A stretch of 23,167 nt of DNA from Verrucomicrobiota bacterium (GTDB taxonomy: Bacteria > Verrucomicrobiota > Verrucomicrobiia > Opitutales > Opitutaceae). Below are positions 1-8,029 of this stretch, piece by piece; position 1 is the stretch's first letter, and every line of letters starts with the position of its first letter. A program made the position numbers and the translations under genes. Under the pieces are notes generated by a model that saw only the letters and a list, made by a program, of their open reading frames with translations, made no database searches and was not told the origin of the DNA. Where the stretch lies: the NCBI GenBank assembly GCA_030916665.1, contig JAUPWC010000072.1, positions 1 through 23,167 of the forward strand, written 5' to 3'.

Positions 1-326
1 CGCACGATCGTATCCACGGTCATCGCCGGATCAATTTTAGTGAGCCACGTGCTGCTGATCAGCACATAAGCCGCCTTCGCGCACGCGCCCAGCGCCGCTC
101 GGGCGGCATCAGCGTCGTAGGCGGTGAAATCCAAAACCAGGTCGAAGCCCGGACGAGCGGGCAAACCGGCCAGCACATCCTGACGTTCCCCGGCCAATAC
201 TTTTGCGCCCGGCGGAGCTCCCTCGGGTCGGCGCGAGCTGACCGTGACGGCATGACCATCGCGCAGCAGGCGCGCCGCAACGGCGCGTCCGGCAAAGCGG
301 GTGCCTCCGAGGAGCAGGATGTTCAT
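1..326 (-). CDS. NAD-dependent epimerase/dehydratase, partial (3' end outside window)
   Basis: The first 108 codons of a Rossmann-fold sugar-nucleotide epimerase/dehydratase are present. The protein begins MNILLLGGTRFAGRAVAARL; the GGTRFAG glycine motif at residues 7-13 is the NAD(P)-binding loop typical of this SDR subfamily. A strand ending in LVLDFTAYD and another reading YVLISSTW follow, as expected for the next Rossmann strands. The catalytic YxxxK would lie beyond the window edge, so activity cannot be judged. The ATG (326-324) lies one base after the TGA of the preceding ATP-grasp/synthase gene, so it is very probably the next gene of the same nonulosonate operon and may modify the sugar. 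The substrate cannot be deduced. Confidence 0.85.
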   Translation of the reverse strand, partial: MNILLLGGTRFAGRAVAARLLRDGHAVTVSSRRPEGAPPGAKVLAGERQDVLAGLPARPGFDLVLDFTAYDADAARAALGACAKAAYVLISSTWLTKIDPAMTVDTIV

Positions 327-327
327 C

Positions 328-2373
328 TCAAGCAGCCGCGGCGGCGGCCAGGCGATCCCACTGCAGGATCTCCTCGGCGGCCACGGAACGGGTCAGCCTG
401 CGGCCGAGCACGTTTTCAAGTTCGCCCGGCGGGATGCCCGAGGCAGGACGGGCAAGATAGACGTCGTCGGCTGTCAGACGATGCCCGGCAGGCAGATCGC
501 GACGGATGATGATGCTCTTGAGGTATTCGCCGCGGTTGCGCAGCTCGCGGGCGGTGGGCGGCAAAAACTCCGCCGGCACCTTCGGTCGACCGAGCGGCGC
601 GGCTCGCAGCGTGGCGATATATTCGGCGAATTCCCCGGGCTGCATCGCGAAGGGATGATCGGGACCGCTCTGTCTGCGATCGAGCGTAATGTGCTTCTCG
701 AACAACACGGCGCCGGCGGCTCGGGCGGCGAGCGCCGCCTCGACGCCCATGGCGTGGTCCGAAAAACCGAAGATCGCGCCGTGGCGTTTCGCGAGGAACG
801 GCAGGTTGCCCAAGCGCAGTTCCTCCGGTTTCGGCGGATAGACCGCACAGCAATGAAAGAAACCTGAGCCCGGTCCGTGCGCCGCGAGGGTTTTCACCGT
901 CGCGTCGATATCCGGCAGCTGACCCATGCCGAAGGACACGAGGATCGGCGCCGGCAGGCGGTTCACCAGGCTGCGCAGGAACGGCAGGTTGTTGTGGTCC
1001 ATGGAGGCGATCTTCACCACGTCGAGACCGATCTGTTCCGCCCAACGAAGCCCATGCGGCCCGTGGATCGTGGCAGAAAAATCCATGCCCAGTTCGTGGC
1101 AGAGATCACGCAGCTCGGGAAACCACTCCTTCGGCGTCTGCAGGTGACGGCCGAACATCTCGCGTGCGGAAATGTCGCCGTAAAGCTTGTCCAGGCCATA
1201 GGCGCTGGCGCGCACCCCCGCGCTGACGATCTCGTCGGGCTCGTAAATCTGGAACTTGGCGCAGTCGCAGCCGGCCGCCGCAATCTCGCGGAGCATGGTG
1301 CGGGCGGTGGCGAGGTCCCGGTTGTGGTTGGTGCCGACCTCGGCCATGATGTAGGGCCGCAGGGCGGCGCCGATCTTGGGCTGACCGCGAACGGAGAGGG
1401 CGGTGGATTCGTTGGGACTCTGGGTGGACATGGCGATGGGTGATTGAAACTCGTTGTGCCAGTGACGGGCTAAGTGCGTGCCGGGAGTAAACGCCGCAGG
1501 GATTGAAGGGTTGCCGTCGTCGGCAAAGAGCGCGAAGGGGTCCACGCCAGCGGCGATCGCGAGGCAGAAGGTCGTGGAGACGCGGGGATTGACCTCGAAG
1601 GGCAGGACCTCGCCTTCAGCGGTGACCATGCACTGGATATTGTAAGGGCCGGTCGGACGAAAAGCTGCTTGGAAAAGGGCTGCGTAGGCGGCGATGCCTT
1701 GATGCAGCTCCGTCGCGGCACGGATGGTGACGCCGCGCTTCGCCTCGACCCGCACGGGCACGACCGCGCGGAGCCGGGCCTGCCGGTCGGCGAGCACAAA
1801 AACGGTGTATTCCTGTCCGGTGACACACTCCTGCGCCACAACTTGTTCCAGGGAGAAGCCCAGCAGTGTAAGGTAAGCCGGCAGCTGCGCCGCATGATCA
1901 AGGCGCATCACACCACGCGATCCGCGACCGGACCGGGGCTTGAGGATAAGCGGAAAGCGCAACTCCGCCGTCTCATTGGCAGGCATGGTTCGCGGGACGC
2001 CGAGACCATGCGCCTGGAGGGCCCGAGCGCAGGCCAGCTTGTCGATCATGGTGCGGACAAAGTCGGCGGAACCAAGAAACACCTCCGGCAATTCTCCCCG
2101 GGCAGCAGCCGCAGCCAGCGGCGGAAGTTCCTCGTCCACGCAGGGCACGACCAGATCAATGCGACGCTCGCGACAGACCCGGCTGAGCACCGACACAAAC
2201 TCCGGAGCTCCGGCCAGGGGGATGGCGACACGTCGGTCGGCGGGAATCACCGGATCGATCGCGTCGGACTGCGCATCGGCAAAATGCAGCTCGTAACGGG
2301 TGTGCAACAACCGCCACAAGGCCTCGTTCCCTGCACCGCCACCGCCGGTGATCAGTAAGCGCTGGGGTTTCAT
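328..2373 (-). CDS. ATP-grasp / NeuB-PseI-type nonulosonate synthase fusion protein
   Basis: A 681-aa two-part enzyme. Residues 1 to about 305 are an ATP-grasp ligase: a Gly-rich start (ITGGGGAGNEAL), a nucleotide lysine loop near K145 (LKPRSGRGSRG) and the metal-binding EVNPR at 260-264, as in carbamoyl-phosphate-synthase-like ligases. Residues from about 335 are a NeuB/PseI-family synthase, which condenses a 6-carbon amino sugar with phosphoenolpyruvate to a 9-carbon acid: YIMAEVGTNH at 341-350, FEKHIT, DHPFAMQPGEF, and a C-terminal SAF (antifreeze-like) domain beginning near SIIIRRDLPAGH. The synthase is divergent (MDHNNLPFL instead of the usual ELTNLPLL). No stop separates the halves. An internal ATG at 1431 could start the synthase alone but has no Shine-Dalgarno. 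The chosen ATG forms an ATGA overlap with the PseG-fusion stop. Which substrate the ligase joins is unknown. Confidence 0.85.
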   Translation of the reverse strand: MKPQRLLITGGGGAGNEALWRLLHTRYELHFADAQSDAIDPVIPADRRVAIPLAGAPEFVSVLSRVCRERRIDLVVPCVDEELPPLAAAAARGELPEVFLGSADFVRTMIDKLACARALQAHGLGVPRTMPANETAELRFPLILKPRSGRGSRGVMRLDHAAQLPAYLTLLGFSLEQVVAQECVTGQEYTVFVLADRQARLRAVVPVRVEAKRGVTIRAATELHQGIAAYAALFQAAFRPTGPYNIQCMVTAEGEVLPFEVNPRVSTTFCLAIAAGVDPFALFADDGNPSIPAAFTPGTHLARHWHNEFQSPIAMSTQSPNESTALSVRGQPKIGAALRPYIMAEVGTNHNRDLATARTMLREIAAAGCDCAKFQIYEPDEIVSAGVRASAYGLDKLYGDISAREMFGRHLQTPKEWFPELRDLCHELGMDFSATIHGPHGLRWAEQIGLDVVKIASMDHNNLPFLRSLVNRLPAPILVSFGMGQLPDIDATVKTLAAHGPGSGFFHCCAVYPPKPEELRLGNLPFLAKRHGAIFGFSDHAMGVEAALAARAAGAVLFEKHITLDRRQSGPDHPFAMQPGEFAEYIATLRAAPLGRPKVPAEFLPPTARELRNRGEYLKSIIIRRDLPAGHRLTADDVYLARPASGIPPGELENVLGRRLTRSVAAEEILQWDRLAAAAAA

Positions 2374-4346
2374 GACGCGGTGATGGCCAACCGGTAGCGC
2401 CGGCCCTGATGTTCGAAGAATGCGGGGTAACGTTCGTTGTCCGCCACGCGCAGTTGGTTGAACTGTTCCGCCAGCGTCCGGGCCGGTTCCAAGCGGCTGT
2501 CCTCGGCGCGCCGACGTGAATAGAAGCTTTCTTCCCCGGACTGCGACCGTGCCTGCGCAACGCAATGCGGGTAGTTCTGCACGAAACTCCGGCAAAGAGC
2601 CAGCGTGGCAGCTGCCTGGCGCTCGCGCAGTTCGGCCACGAGTTCGTCACCGCGCAGCTGGATGAGTTCCTGCGCGTAGATAACCCCGCTGTCCACACGC
2701 TCGACGGCCTCGATCAGCGATACCGGAATCTCGGTTCGCCCCTCCAGCACCTGCCAGGTCAGCGGCGACCAGCCCTTGCCGTGCGGCAGTGCGCTCTCAT
2801 GCACGATGAGGTTGTGCCGGTAACGGGCGCGGATGCCGGCCGGGACCAGCTGTCCGCAGCCGAGGAAGAAACAAAATTCTCCTCCCAGAAGTTCAGCCGG
2901 GTTATGAGCCCATTCGACGCTATGACCCTCGCCCAGCCAACCGAGCACGAGACCGGCTACCGTTTCATTCAGCCAACTAGTGGAGTCCGACAACACGGCC
3001 AGCCGCCGGCCCGAAGATTCCACTGATCCGCGAGCAAGGCCGTCGGGCATCAGGCGGATGTAGCGCCGCTCCGCGGGCAAGGCGGCACGAAATAAGTTGA
3101 GCGCGCCGATCAGCAACCGCGCAGTTGCCGCGGTCGCGCCGTCCGGCTCCAACACCAGCGTTGAAACGGTCAGGCCGTCCTGGTGAGTCCCGAATTCCAG
3201 CTCGGCCACGGGCAGCCCGTCAGCCTGAAGGGTGAAGCGGTGGTTGGACTCATGGCGGATGAAGCAATCCCCGGCTGGCGTGGGCAGCAGACGCTCGGCC
3301 ACCCGCAGCGCGCCAAGGCCGTCAACCAGGCGACACCCGGCTGAAGCCAGATGCCGGCGATTCTCCACCGAACCGAGCAAGGCCTGAAGCTCATCACTGA
3401 GCATTGCCTCGGTAAACTCAGCCAGCGGTCCGAGGTATACGGCGCTGCCATCATGCGCAAGGCTGTGGCAGGCGGTGAGCTGATTGTCCGACACACCGAT
3501 GAGGATCGAGGGCACACCGAGGCAAAGACGCTCCCAGGTGGCACCGCCGCCGGCGCCGATAGCGACATCGGCCTGTAGTAACAGGTCGGCCAGGTGTGGT
3601 CGCCCGGACAGTATCCGCGTGCGACCGCGGCTGGCCGACAGGACTTCGAGCGAGGCGCGGTGCGGGTAGTTGGGACCGATCACCACATCCACGGCCAGTC
3701 CGGCAAACGGTGTTTTCGAGAGCACACGCAACGTCCGGCCCGTGAGATTCTCCTCATCCACGCCGCCAAAGAAAACCAGCACACGCCGCACTTCGCCCGC
3801 TTCCTCCGGTGCTTTCAGCGCCCGTGCGGCGGAATATTCCGGGCGGAGCAAAGCGTAACGCGGCCCAAGCAGCACTTTGCAGCCCGCGGGCAAATGTCCA
3901 TGGGTTGCGCCCAGATTCTGATTGAGAAAGATGTCACATTCGTGCGCGCGGTTGGGCAGGTCATCAATGGCCAGCATCCGGCCGCAATGCGGCCGCAGCG
4001 CGGTCTCCCAAGCATCATCCAACCCGTAATTATCCACGATCAGCCAGTTGGGCTTCTCCGCCCCCAAAGCGGCAATCGTCTCGCGGGCATCCTGCTCCAC
4101 GGACACGCCGCGCCAAACGGCGTAGGCATCGGCGGCCGTTGCAGTCATCTCGGAGCTCGGTGCCGGCAGCAGCGTCACCGGCATCAGCTCGGCGGCGAGC
4201 CGGCCGGCCAAATGACCGTCGTGTGCGCGGGTGATGAAGCGGATCTCGGCCCCGCGCCGACGCAATTCGTGTGCAAGCGTCAGGCACCGCACGACATGGC
4301 CGGTGCCGATCAGCCGGGAGGAATCGCACCGGAAAACAACCTTCAT
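2370..4346 (-). CDS. pseG: PseG-type UDP-sugar hydrolase fused to a formyltransferase domain
   Basis: A 658-aa fusion. Residues 1 to about 355 match PseG, the hydrolase that removes UDP from 2,4-diacetamido-2,4,6-trideoxy-L-altrose in pseudaminic acid synthesis: MKVVFRCDSS start, IGTGHVVRC with His17 (the family's catalytic position), and GAGGGATWERLCLGVPSI at 264-281. Residues about 447-658 resemble methionyl-tRNA/sugar N-formyltransferases: NLIVHESALPHGKGWSPLTW (His516) followed by VDSG (Asp552), the His/Asp of the catalytic triad. Residues about 360-440 are an unassigned linker domain, perhaps a worn-down GNAT (PseH-like) acetyltransferase. The start is certain: AAGGAGG lies 5 nt before the ATG, within the end of the deacetylase gene, and the ATG overlaps that gene's TGA. 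The family usually has about 280-350 residues, so the extension is real. Formylation of the amino sugar is inferred. Confidence 0.88.
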   Translation of the reverse strand: MKVVFRCDSSRLIGTGHVVRCLTLAHELRRRGAEIRFITRAHDGHLAGRLAAELMPVTLLPAPSSEMTATAADAYAVWRGVSVEQDARETIAALGAEKPNWLIVDNYGLDDAWETALRPHCGRMLAIDDLPNRAHECDIFLNQNLGATHGHLPAGCKVLLGPRYALLRPEYSAARALKAPEEAGEVRRVLVFFGGVDEENLTGRTLRVLSKTPFAGLAVDVVIGPNYPHRASLEVLSASRGRTRILSGRPHLADLLLQADVAIGAGGGATWERLCLGVPSILIGVSDNQLTACHSLAHDGSAVYLGPLAEFTEAMLSDELQALLGSVENRRHLASAGCRLVDGLGALRVAERLLPTPAGDCFIRHESNHRFTLQADGLPVAELEFGTHQDGLTVSTLVLEPDGATAATARLLIGALNLFRAALPAERRYIRLMPDGLARGSVESSGRRLAVLSDSTSWLNETVAGLVLGWLGEGHSVEWAHNPAELLGGEFCFFLGCGQLVPAGIRARYRHNLIVHESALPHGKGWSPLTWQVLEGRTEIPVSLIEAVERVDSGVIYAQELIQLRGDELVAELRERQAAATLALCRSFVQNYPHCVAQARSQSGEESFYSRRRAEDSRLEPARTLAEQFNQLRVADNERYPAFFEHQGRRYRLAITAS

Positions 4347-5017
4347 GCGATCCTCCTTCCCAAGATGAATGCCTCGGCGGCCTCGGCGCCGATGGTTGCG
4401 CCGCGCCACCGTGCGAGGTGTTCCACGCCCTGCCGCGAACGCGGATGCGGCCAAGGCCGCAGCTCGACTGCGTAAGCGTCGATCGCGCGCAACTTGCGTT
4501 CGAGCTGCGGCCCGATGTCCACAAACCAGTTGGGGGCAAAAACGGGAGCCGATCCGGGCGGCTGCCATTCCGTGCTGGATGCGACCTCGAAGAAAAGCAG
4601 CGTGCGGACGGACTGACCCGCCTGCGGACGCGTGGCGGCGATCACCGCTTCATGCAGGCGGCGGTGATCGATGTTCACGTCACCGGCGTGGTGCGTATAA
4701 AGTGTATCGGGGTGATGGGCGGCAATCTGCGCCTCGCAAAGCTTCACGATGTCGAGCAGCGGGACCGTATCCAGGCGATTGTCCGGCAGGTCGCCGAACG
4801 AGACCGAACCGACACCTAGTTCCGCCAGCGCGCGGCGTGCGGCATCGCGCCGCGCATCGAAGGCCGTTTGGTCCACCCCGGCCCGCGCGTTCACGCCATC
4901 GGCCAGGAACGCCACGTGAATGATCGCCCCTTCGTCGGCGTGGCGCGCCAGTGCGCCGCCACACCCGAGGACCTCGTCGTCGGGATGAGCGGCAAGCACT
5001 AAGATGCGGGACTTCAA
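4343..5017 (-). CDS. PIG-L/LmbE family zinc-dependent N-deacetylase
   Basis: A 224-aa protein of the PIG-L/LmbE family, which removes acetyl from N-acetylated sugars. The signature HPDDE is at 11-15 (His11 and Asp14 are family zinc ligands, Asp13 the general base). A second motif region reads THHAGDVNIDHRRLHEAV (about 108-125) and supplies the third histidine. Length is normal for the family. There is no ATG at the right place; the likely start is TTG at 5017-5015, whose TTGA overlaps the TGA of the cytidylyltransferase gene by 4 nt, the same coupling as its neighbours. It sits between PseF and the PseG-formyltransferase, so it may deacetylate a nonulosonate intermediate before the free amine is formylated or otherwise acylated. 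That role is inferred from position. Confidence 0.88.
   Translation of the reverse strand: MKSRILVLAAHPDDEVLGCGGALARHADEGAIIHVAFLADGVNARAGVDQTAFDARRDAARRALAELGVGSVSFGDLPDNRLDTVPLLDIVKLCEAQIAAHHPDTLYTHHAGDVNIDHRRLHEAVIAATRPQAGQSVRTLLFFEVASSTEWQPPGSAPVFAPNWFVDIGPQLERKLRAIDAYAVELRPWPHPRSRQGVEHLARWRGATIGAEAAEAFILGRRIA
4352..4358 (-). promoter_or_regulatory. Strong Shine-Dalgarno for the PseG fusion
   Basis: On the minus strand the bases read AAGGAGG, 5 nt before the ATG at 4346. It is the strongest ribosome-binding site I found in this operon, whose other starts mostly rely on stop/start overlap. It fixes the start of the PseG fusion. Confidence 0.8.
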
Positions 5018-5712
5018 GCGACTTGGCGGGAGAGACTGTCGAACATCAGCTCCGCGCGGGTCCAGTCATCGAGATTGTCGATGTCCTGAACGCGCCAACG
5101 CGGAATGATGACGGGATGGGAATGGCGTTCAAAGAAGCGCTTGCCCTCGAGCCAGGCAGCGGGCCGTCCCCAGTAGAACTGGCCGGCGTCGTGCAGTGCC
5201 TTGGGCAGATCCTGGGAGCGGGCGGTGAACTTGTCGGGGAAGAACATTTCCACCCCGCCTTCGGGATGCGGCTGGAAGGAACGGAAGATCGGCGCGGCAA
5301 ACTCCGTGGCCGTGAAGGCGTAGGCCCAAGGGCCGGAAGCCAAAGTCTCGCACCCGCGGCGCAGGTCCGAGATGTGCACGAATGGCGCCGTGGCGTAGAT
5401 ACAGCAAACCGCGTCGTAGGCCCCATGCCGCTCCTGCATCCAGCGGGTGGCATGCGCGATCACCTCGATGGTGCCGGCATGATCGTTGGACAATTCCGGC
5501 GGACGGATGAAAGGGGTCTCGGCGCCGTGGGCACGGGCGATGGCGGCAATCTCCTGGTCGTCGGTCGAGACGATCACATCCGAGAAAAGTCCGCTGGCAC
5601 GCGCCGCGACGATCGAATGGGCGATCATCGGCTTGCCAGCGAAAAGGCGGATATTTTTCCGGGGGATGCGCTTCGAGCCGCCGCGGGCGGGAATGACACA
5701 GAGGTTTTTCAT
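5014..5712 (-). CDS. pseF: CMP-pseudaminic acid cytidylyltransferase (PseF)
   Basis: A 232-aa CMP-nonulosonate synthetase, which activates the 9-carbon sugar with CTP for transfer. It begins MKNLCVIPARGGSKRIPRKN, the family's nucleotide-binding signature, followed by DVIVSTDDQEIA. The stretch FPDKFTARSQDLPKALHDAG with FYWG soon after is typical of PseF rather than of sialic acid NeuA. The ATG at 5712-5710 overlaps the PseC stop as ATGA; an open frame extends upstream, but only this start fits the family. Length is normal. Its presence is the best argument that the pathway product is pseudaminic-type rather than legionaminic or sialic acid. Confidence 0.92.
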   Translation of the reverse strand: MKNLCVIPARGGSKRIPRKNIRLFAGKPMIAHSIVAARASGLFSDVIVSTDDQEIAAIARAHGAETPFIRPPELSNDHAGTIEVIAHATRWMQERHGAYDAVCCIYATAPFVHISDLRRGCETLASGPWAYAFTATEFAAPIFRSFQPHPEGGVEMFFPDKFTARSQDLPKALHDAGQFYWGRPAAWLEGKRFFERHSHPVIIPRWRVQDIDNLDDWTRAELMFDSLSRQVA

Positions 5713-6893
5713 CGGCTGTAGAGGGGAGCTAGGGTCTGGACGGCAGCGATGACGCGGTCCACGTCGGCATCGGTCATGGCGGGAAAAAGCGGCAGGCTGA
5801 GCGCCCGTTGGTAATACGCCTCGGCGGCGGGGCATTTGCCCGGACCGTATCCGTAGGTGCGCCGATACCACGGCTGGAGATGCACGGGGATGTAGTGAAC
5901 CTGCGTGCCAACGCCGGCTTCGCGAAGAGCGCCCATGATCTGGGCACGGGAACGACCCAATGCGCTGAAATCGATTTGCACCGTGTAGAGATGCCAGGAG
6001 GTCGTGGCGGCATCGGCGGCCGCGCGCACAGCGGGCGTTTGCAGCCAATCGAGACCGGAGAAGGCGGCATTGTAGGCCGCGACGATCTCGCGGCGGCGCG
6101 TCAGCACGGCGTCGAGTCGGTCGAGCTGCGAAAGCCCCAGCGCGCACTGCAGATCGGTGAGCCGGTAGTTGAAACCCAGCTCCTGCATCTCGTAGAGCCA
6201 CGGACCGGATTCGGTGGTGAACTCCGTGAAATTATCGGCGACTCGCTCAATGCCATGGGAGCGCAGGCGACGGGCTTGTTCGGCCCAGTCGGCGCGGTCG
6301 GTCACGAGCATGCCGCCCTCGCCCGTTGTCAGCGTCTTGACGGGATGGAAACTGAAAACCGCGAGATCGGCCCACGGATTGCCGCCAATGTTCCAAGCAC
6401 GACCCTCGGCGTGAAAACTCCCGCCGACCGCATGGCAGGCATCCTCGATCACGATCGCGCCGCGCGCACGGGCCACGCGGGCGATCTCCGGCAAGTTGGC
6501 GGCCTGTCCGGCAAAATCCACCGCGATCACGGCGCGGGTGTCGGCGTGCCATTTTTTCTCCATGGCAACCGGATCGAGCGTGTAGCTCACGGGATCGATG
6601 TCGGCAAAGTCCGGCGTGGCGCCGACGTAAGCGGCGCAGTTGGCCGAGGCGAGAAAGGTGTTGGGCGAGGTGACCACGCGGTCACCGGGACCGATGCCGG
6701 CCACCTTCAGTGCCAGATGCAGCGCGGCGGTGGCGTTGTTTACGGCAACGGCGTGCTTCGCACCGACCCGCTCGGCAAAGCGGCGCTCAAATTCGGTGAC
6801 CAGCGGCCCTTGCGTCAGATGGTCCGAACGCAGCGCGGCCACGACGGCGGCGATATCCTGTTCGGTGATGGTCTGGCGTCCGTAGGGCAGCAT
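5709..6893 (-). CDS. pseC: UDP-4-amino-4,6-dideoxy-N-acetyl-L-altrosamine aminotransferase (PseC)
   Basis: A 394-aa PLP-dependent aminotransferase of the DegT/DnrJ/EryC1 (AHBA synthase) fold that converts the PseB 4-keto product to the 4-amino sugar. The start MLPYGRQTIT, then LRSDHLTQGP (21-30), IEDACHAVGG (149-158) and the PLP lysine in FSFHPVKTLTTGEGG (Lys186) are all diagnostic. FNYRLTDLQCALGLSQL near the middle is the family's dimer/active-site segment. An in-frame TTG at 6923 would add 10 residues and nearly touch the PseB stop, but the ATG at 6893 gives the N-terminus seen in family members, so I chose it, 22 nt after the PseB stop. The downstream junction with pseF is an ATGA overlap. 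Confidence 0.93.
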   Translation of the reverse strand: MLPYGRQTITEQDIAAVVAALRSDHLTQGPLVTEFERRFAERVGAKHAVAVNNATAALHLALKVAGIGPGDRVVTSPNTFLASANCAAYVGATPDFADIDPVSYTLDPVAMEKKWHADTRAVIAVDFAGQAANLPEIARVARARGAIVIEDACHAVGGSFHAEGRAWNIGGNPWADLAVFSFHPVKTLTTGEGGMLVTDRADWAEQARRLRSHGIERVADNFTEFTTESGPWLYEMQELGFNYRLTDLQCALGLSQLDRLDAVLTRRREIVAAYNAAFSGLDWLQTPAVRAAADAATTSWHLYTVQIDFSALGRSRAQIMGALREAGVGTQVHYIPVHLQPWYRRTYGYGPGKCPAAEAYYQRALSLPLFPAMTDADVDRVIAAVQTLAPLYSR

Positions 6894-6915
6894 GGTCGCA
6901 TCCGTGCGTGAAGTC

Positions 6916-8013
6916 TCAGGCAACGGTCTTGAGCTCGGTGAAGTGCGGGTGGCGGCTGTCGCGGCCGGGGTCGGCGCGGAGGAACTCGGCGGACTCCACC
7001 TGCTCGGCGATCAGCTCGCGCAGCTCGGTGACGGAGAGGAAGTGCGGGTTCGTGCCGCTGTTGTAACAGAAACCGGCGGGCACGCGGATCGCCTCATGGC
7101 CGGCGGCATACTCGTCCATCGAGTATTCGGCGCCGTTCGGCAGGATCGCGTAGTAGCGGCCGAGATCGACGGTGTTGTAGCTGTCGGAACTGGTGATCAT
7201 CTCCTCGTGGAGCTTCTCGCCCGGGCGCACACCGATGACCGGATGCGGGCACTCGGGAGCGATCGCGTCGGCCACGTCGGTGATGCGGTAGGACGGGATC
7301 TTCGGCACGAGGATCTCGCCGCCCCAGGCGTGCTGGATGCTCCAGAGCACCATGTCCACGCCCTCCTGGAGCGTGATGTTGAAGCGGGTCATCTCCGGGT
7401 CGGTGATTGGGAGCACGCCGGTCTTCCGCTTCTCGAGGAAGAACGGGATGACCGAACCGCGGCTGCCCATGACGTTGCCGTAGCGCACGACGCTCAGGCG
7501 GAGGTCGCGCCCGCCCTTGATGTTGTTGGCGGCGACGAAGAGCTTGTCCGAGCAGAGCTTGGTGGCGCCGTAGAGGTTGATCGGGGCGGCGGCCTTGTCG
7601 GTGGAGAGCGCGACGACGCGGCGGACGCCGCTGTCGAGGCTGGCCTCGATGAGGTTCTGCGCGCCGAGCACGTTGGTCTTGATGCACTCGAAGGGGTTAT
7701 ATTCCGCGGTCGGCACCTGCTTGAGGGCGGCGGCGTGGACGACGATGTCGATGCCCTCCAGGGCGCGGCGCACGCGGCGCTCGTCCCGGACGTCGCCGAT
7801 GAAATAGCGCAGCGCCGGATAGCGGGCCGGCGGGAACTCCTGGGCCATCTCGAACTGCTTCAGCTCGTCGCGCGAGAAGATCACCAGCCGGCGGATCTTC
7901 GGATAACGGGCGAGGACCGTGCGGACAAAGGCCTTGCCGAAGGAACCGGTGCCGCCGGTGAGGAGGATGCTGGCGTGATCGAGGGATTCGAGGGGGCTGT
8001 GGACGGGAGGCAT
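6916..8013 (-). CDS. pseB: UDP-N-acetylglucosamine 4,6-dehydratase (inverting), PseB
   Basis: A 365-aa SDR enzyme that commits UDP-GlcNAc to the pseudaminic pathway by C4 oxidation, C6 dehydration and C5 inversion. It shows the NADP loop LLTGGTGSFGK (17-27), VIFSRDELKQFEM (44-56), HAAALKQVP, the catalytic STDK (137-140; Asp and Lys replace the Asp-Glu pair of retaining dehydratases), and YGATK (148-152). FLEKRKTGVLPITDPEMTRF is the family's substrate-binding segment. The C-terminal extension (YNSGTNPHFLSV) is also usual in PseB. The ATG at 8013 is 16 nt after the stop of the upstream OGT-like gene. It is the first dedicated enzyme of the operon. Confidence 0.95.
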   Translation of the reverse strand: MPPVHSPLESLDHASILLTGGTGSFGKAFVRTVLARYPKIRRLVIFSRDELKQFEMAQEFPPARYPALRYFIGDVRDERRVRRALEGIDIVVHAAALKQVPTAEYNPFECIKTNVLGAQNLIEASLDSGVRRVVALSTDKAAAPINLYGATKLCSDKLFVAANNIKGGRDLRLSVVRYGNVMGSRGSVIPFFLEKRKTGVLPITDPEMTRFNITLQEGVDMVLWSIQHAWGGEILVPKIPSYRITDVADAIAPECPHPVIGVRPGEKLHEEMITSSDSYNTVDLGRYYAILPNGAEYSMDEYAAGHEAIRVPAGFCYNSGTNPHFLSVTELRELIAEQVESAEFLRADPGRDSRHPHFTELKTVA

Positions 8014-8029
8014 GGTTAAACTGGTTGGG

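Noticed and set aside
6232..6239. Minus-strand GCCGATAA inside pseC as a sigma-28 promoter
   Set aside because: No matching -35 element at 14-15 nt, and it lies in the middle of a coding region.
6892..8019. 375-aa plus-strand open frame covering pseB
   Set aside because: It is antisense to a clear PseB gene with all catalytic motifs; long antisense frames are expected from high-GC codon use, and the translation (Gly/Val/Asp/Glu-rich) resembles no family.
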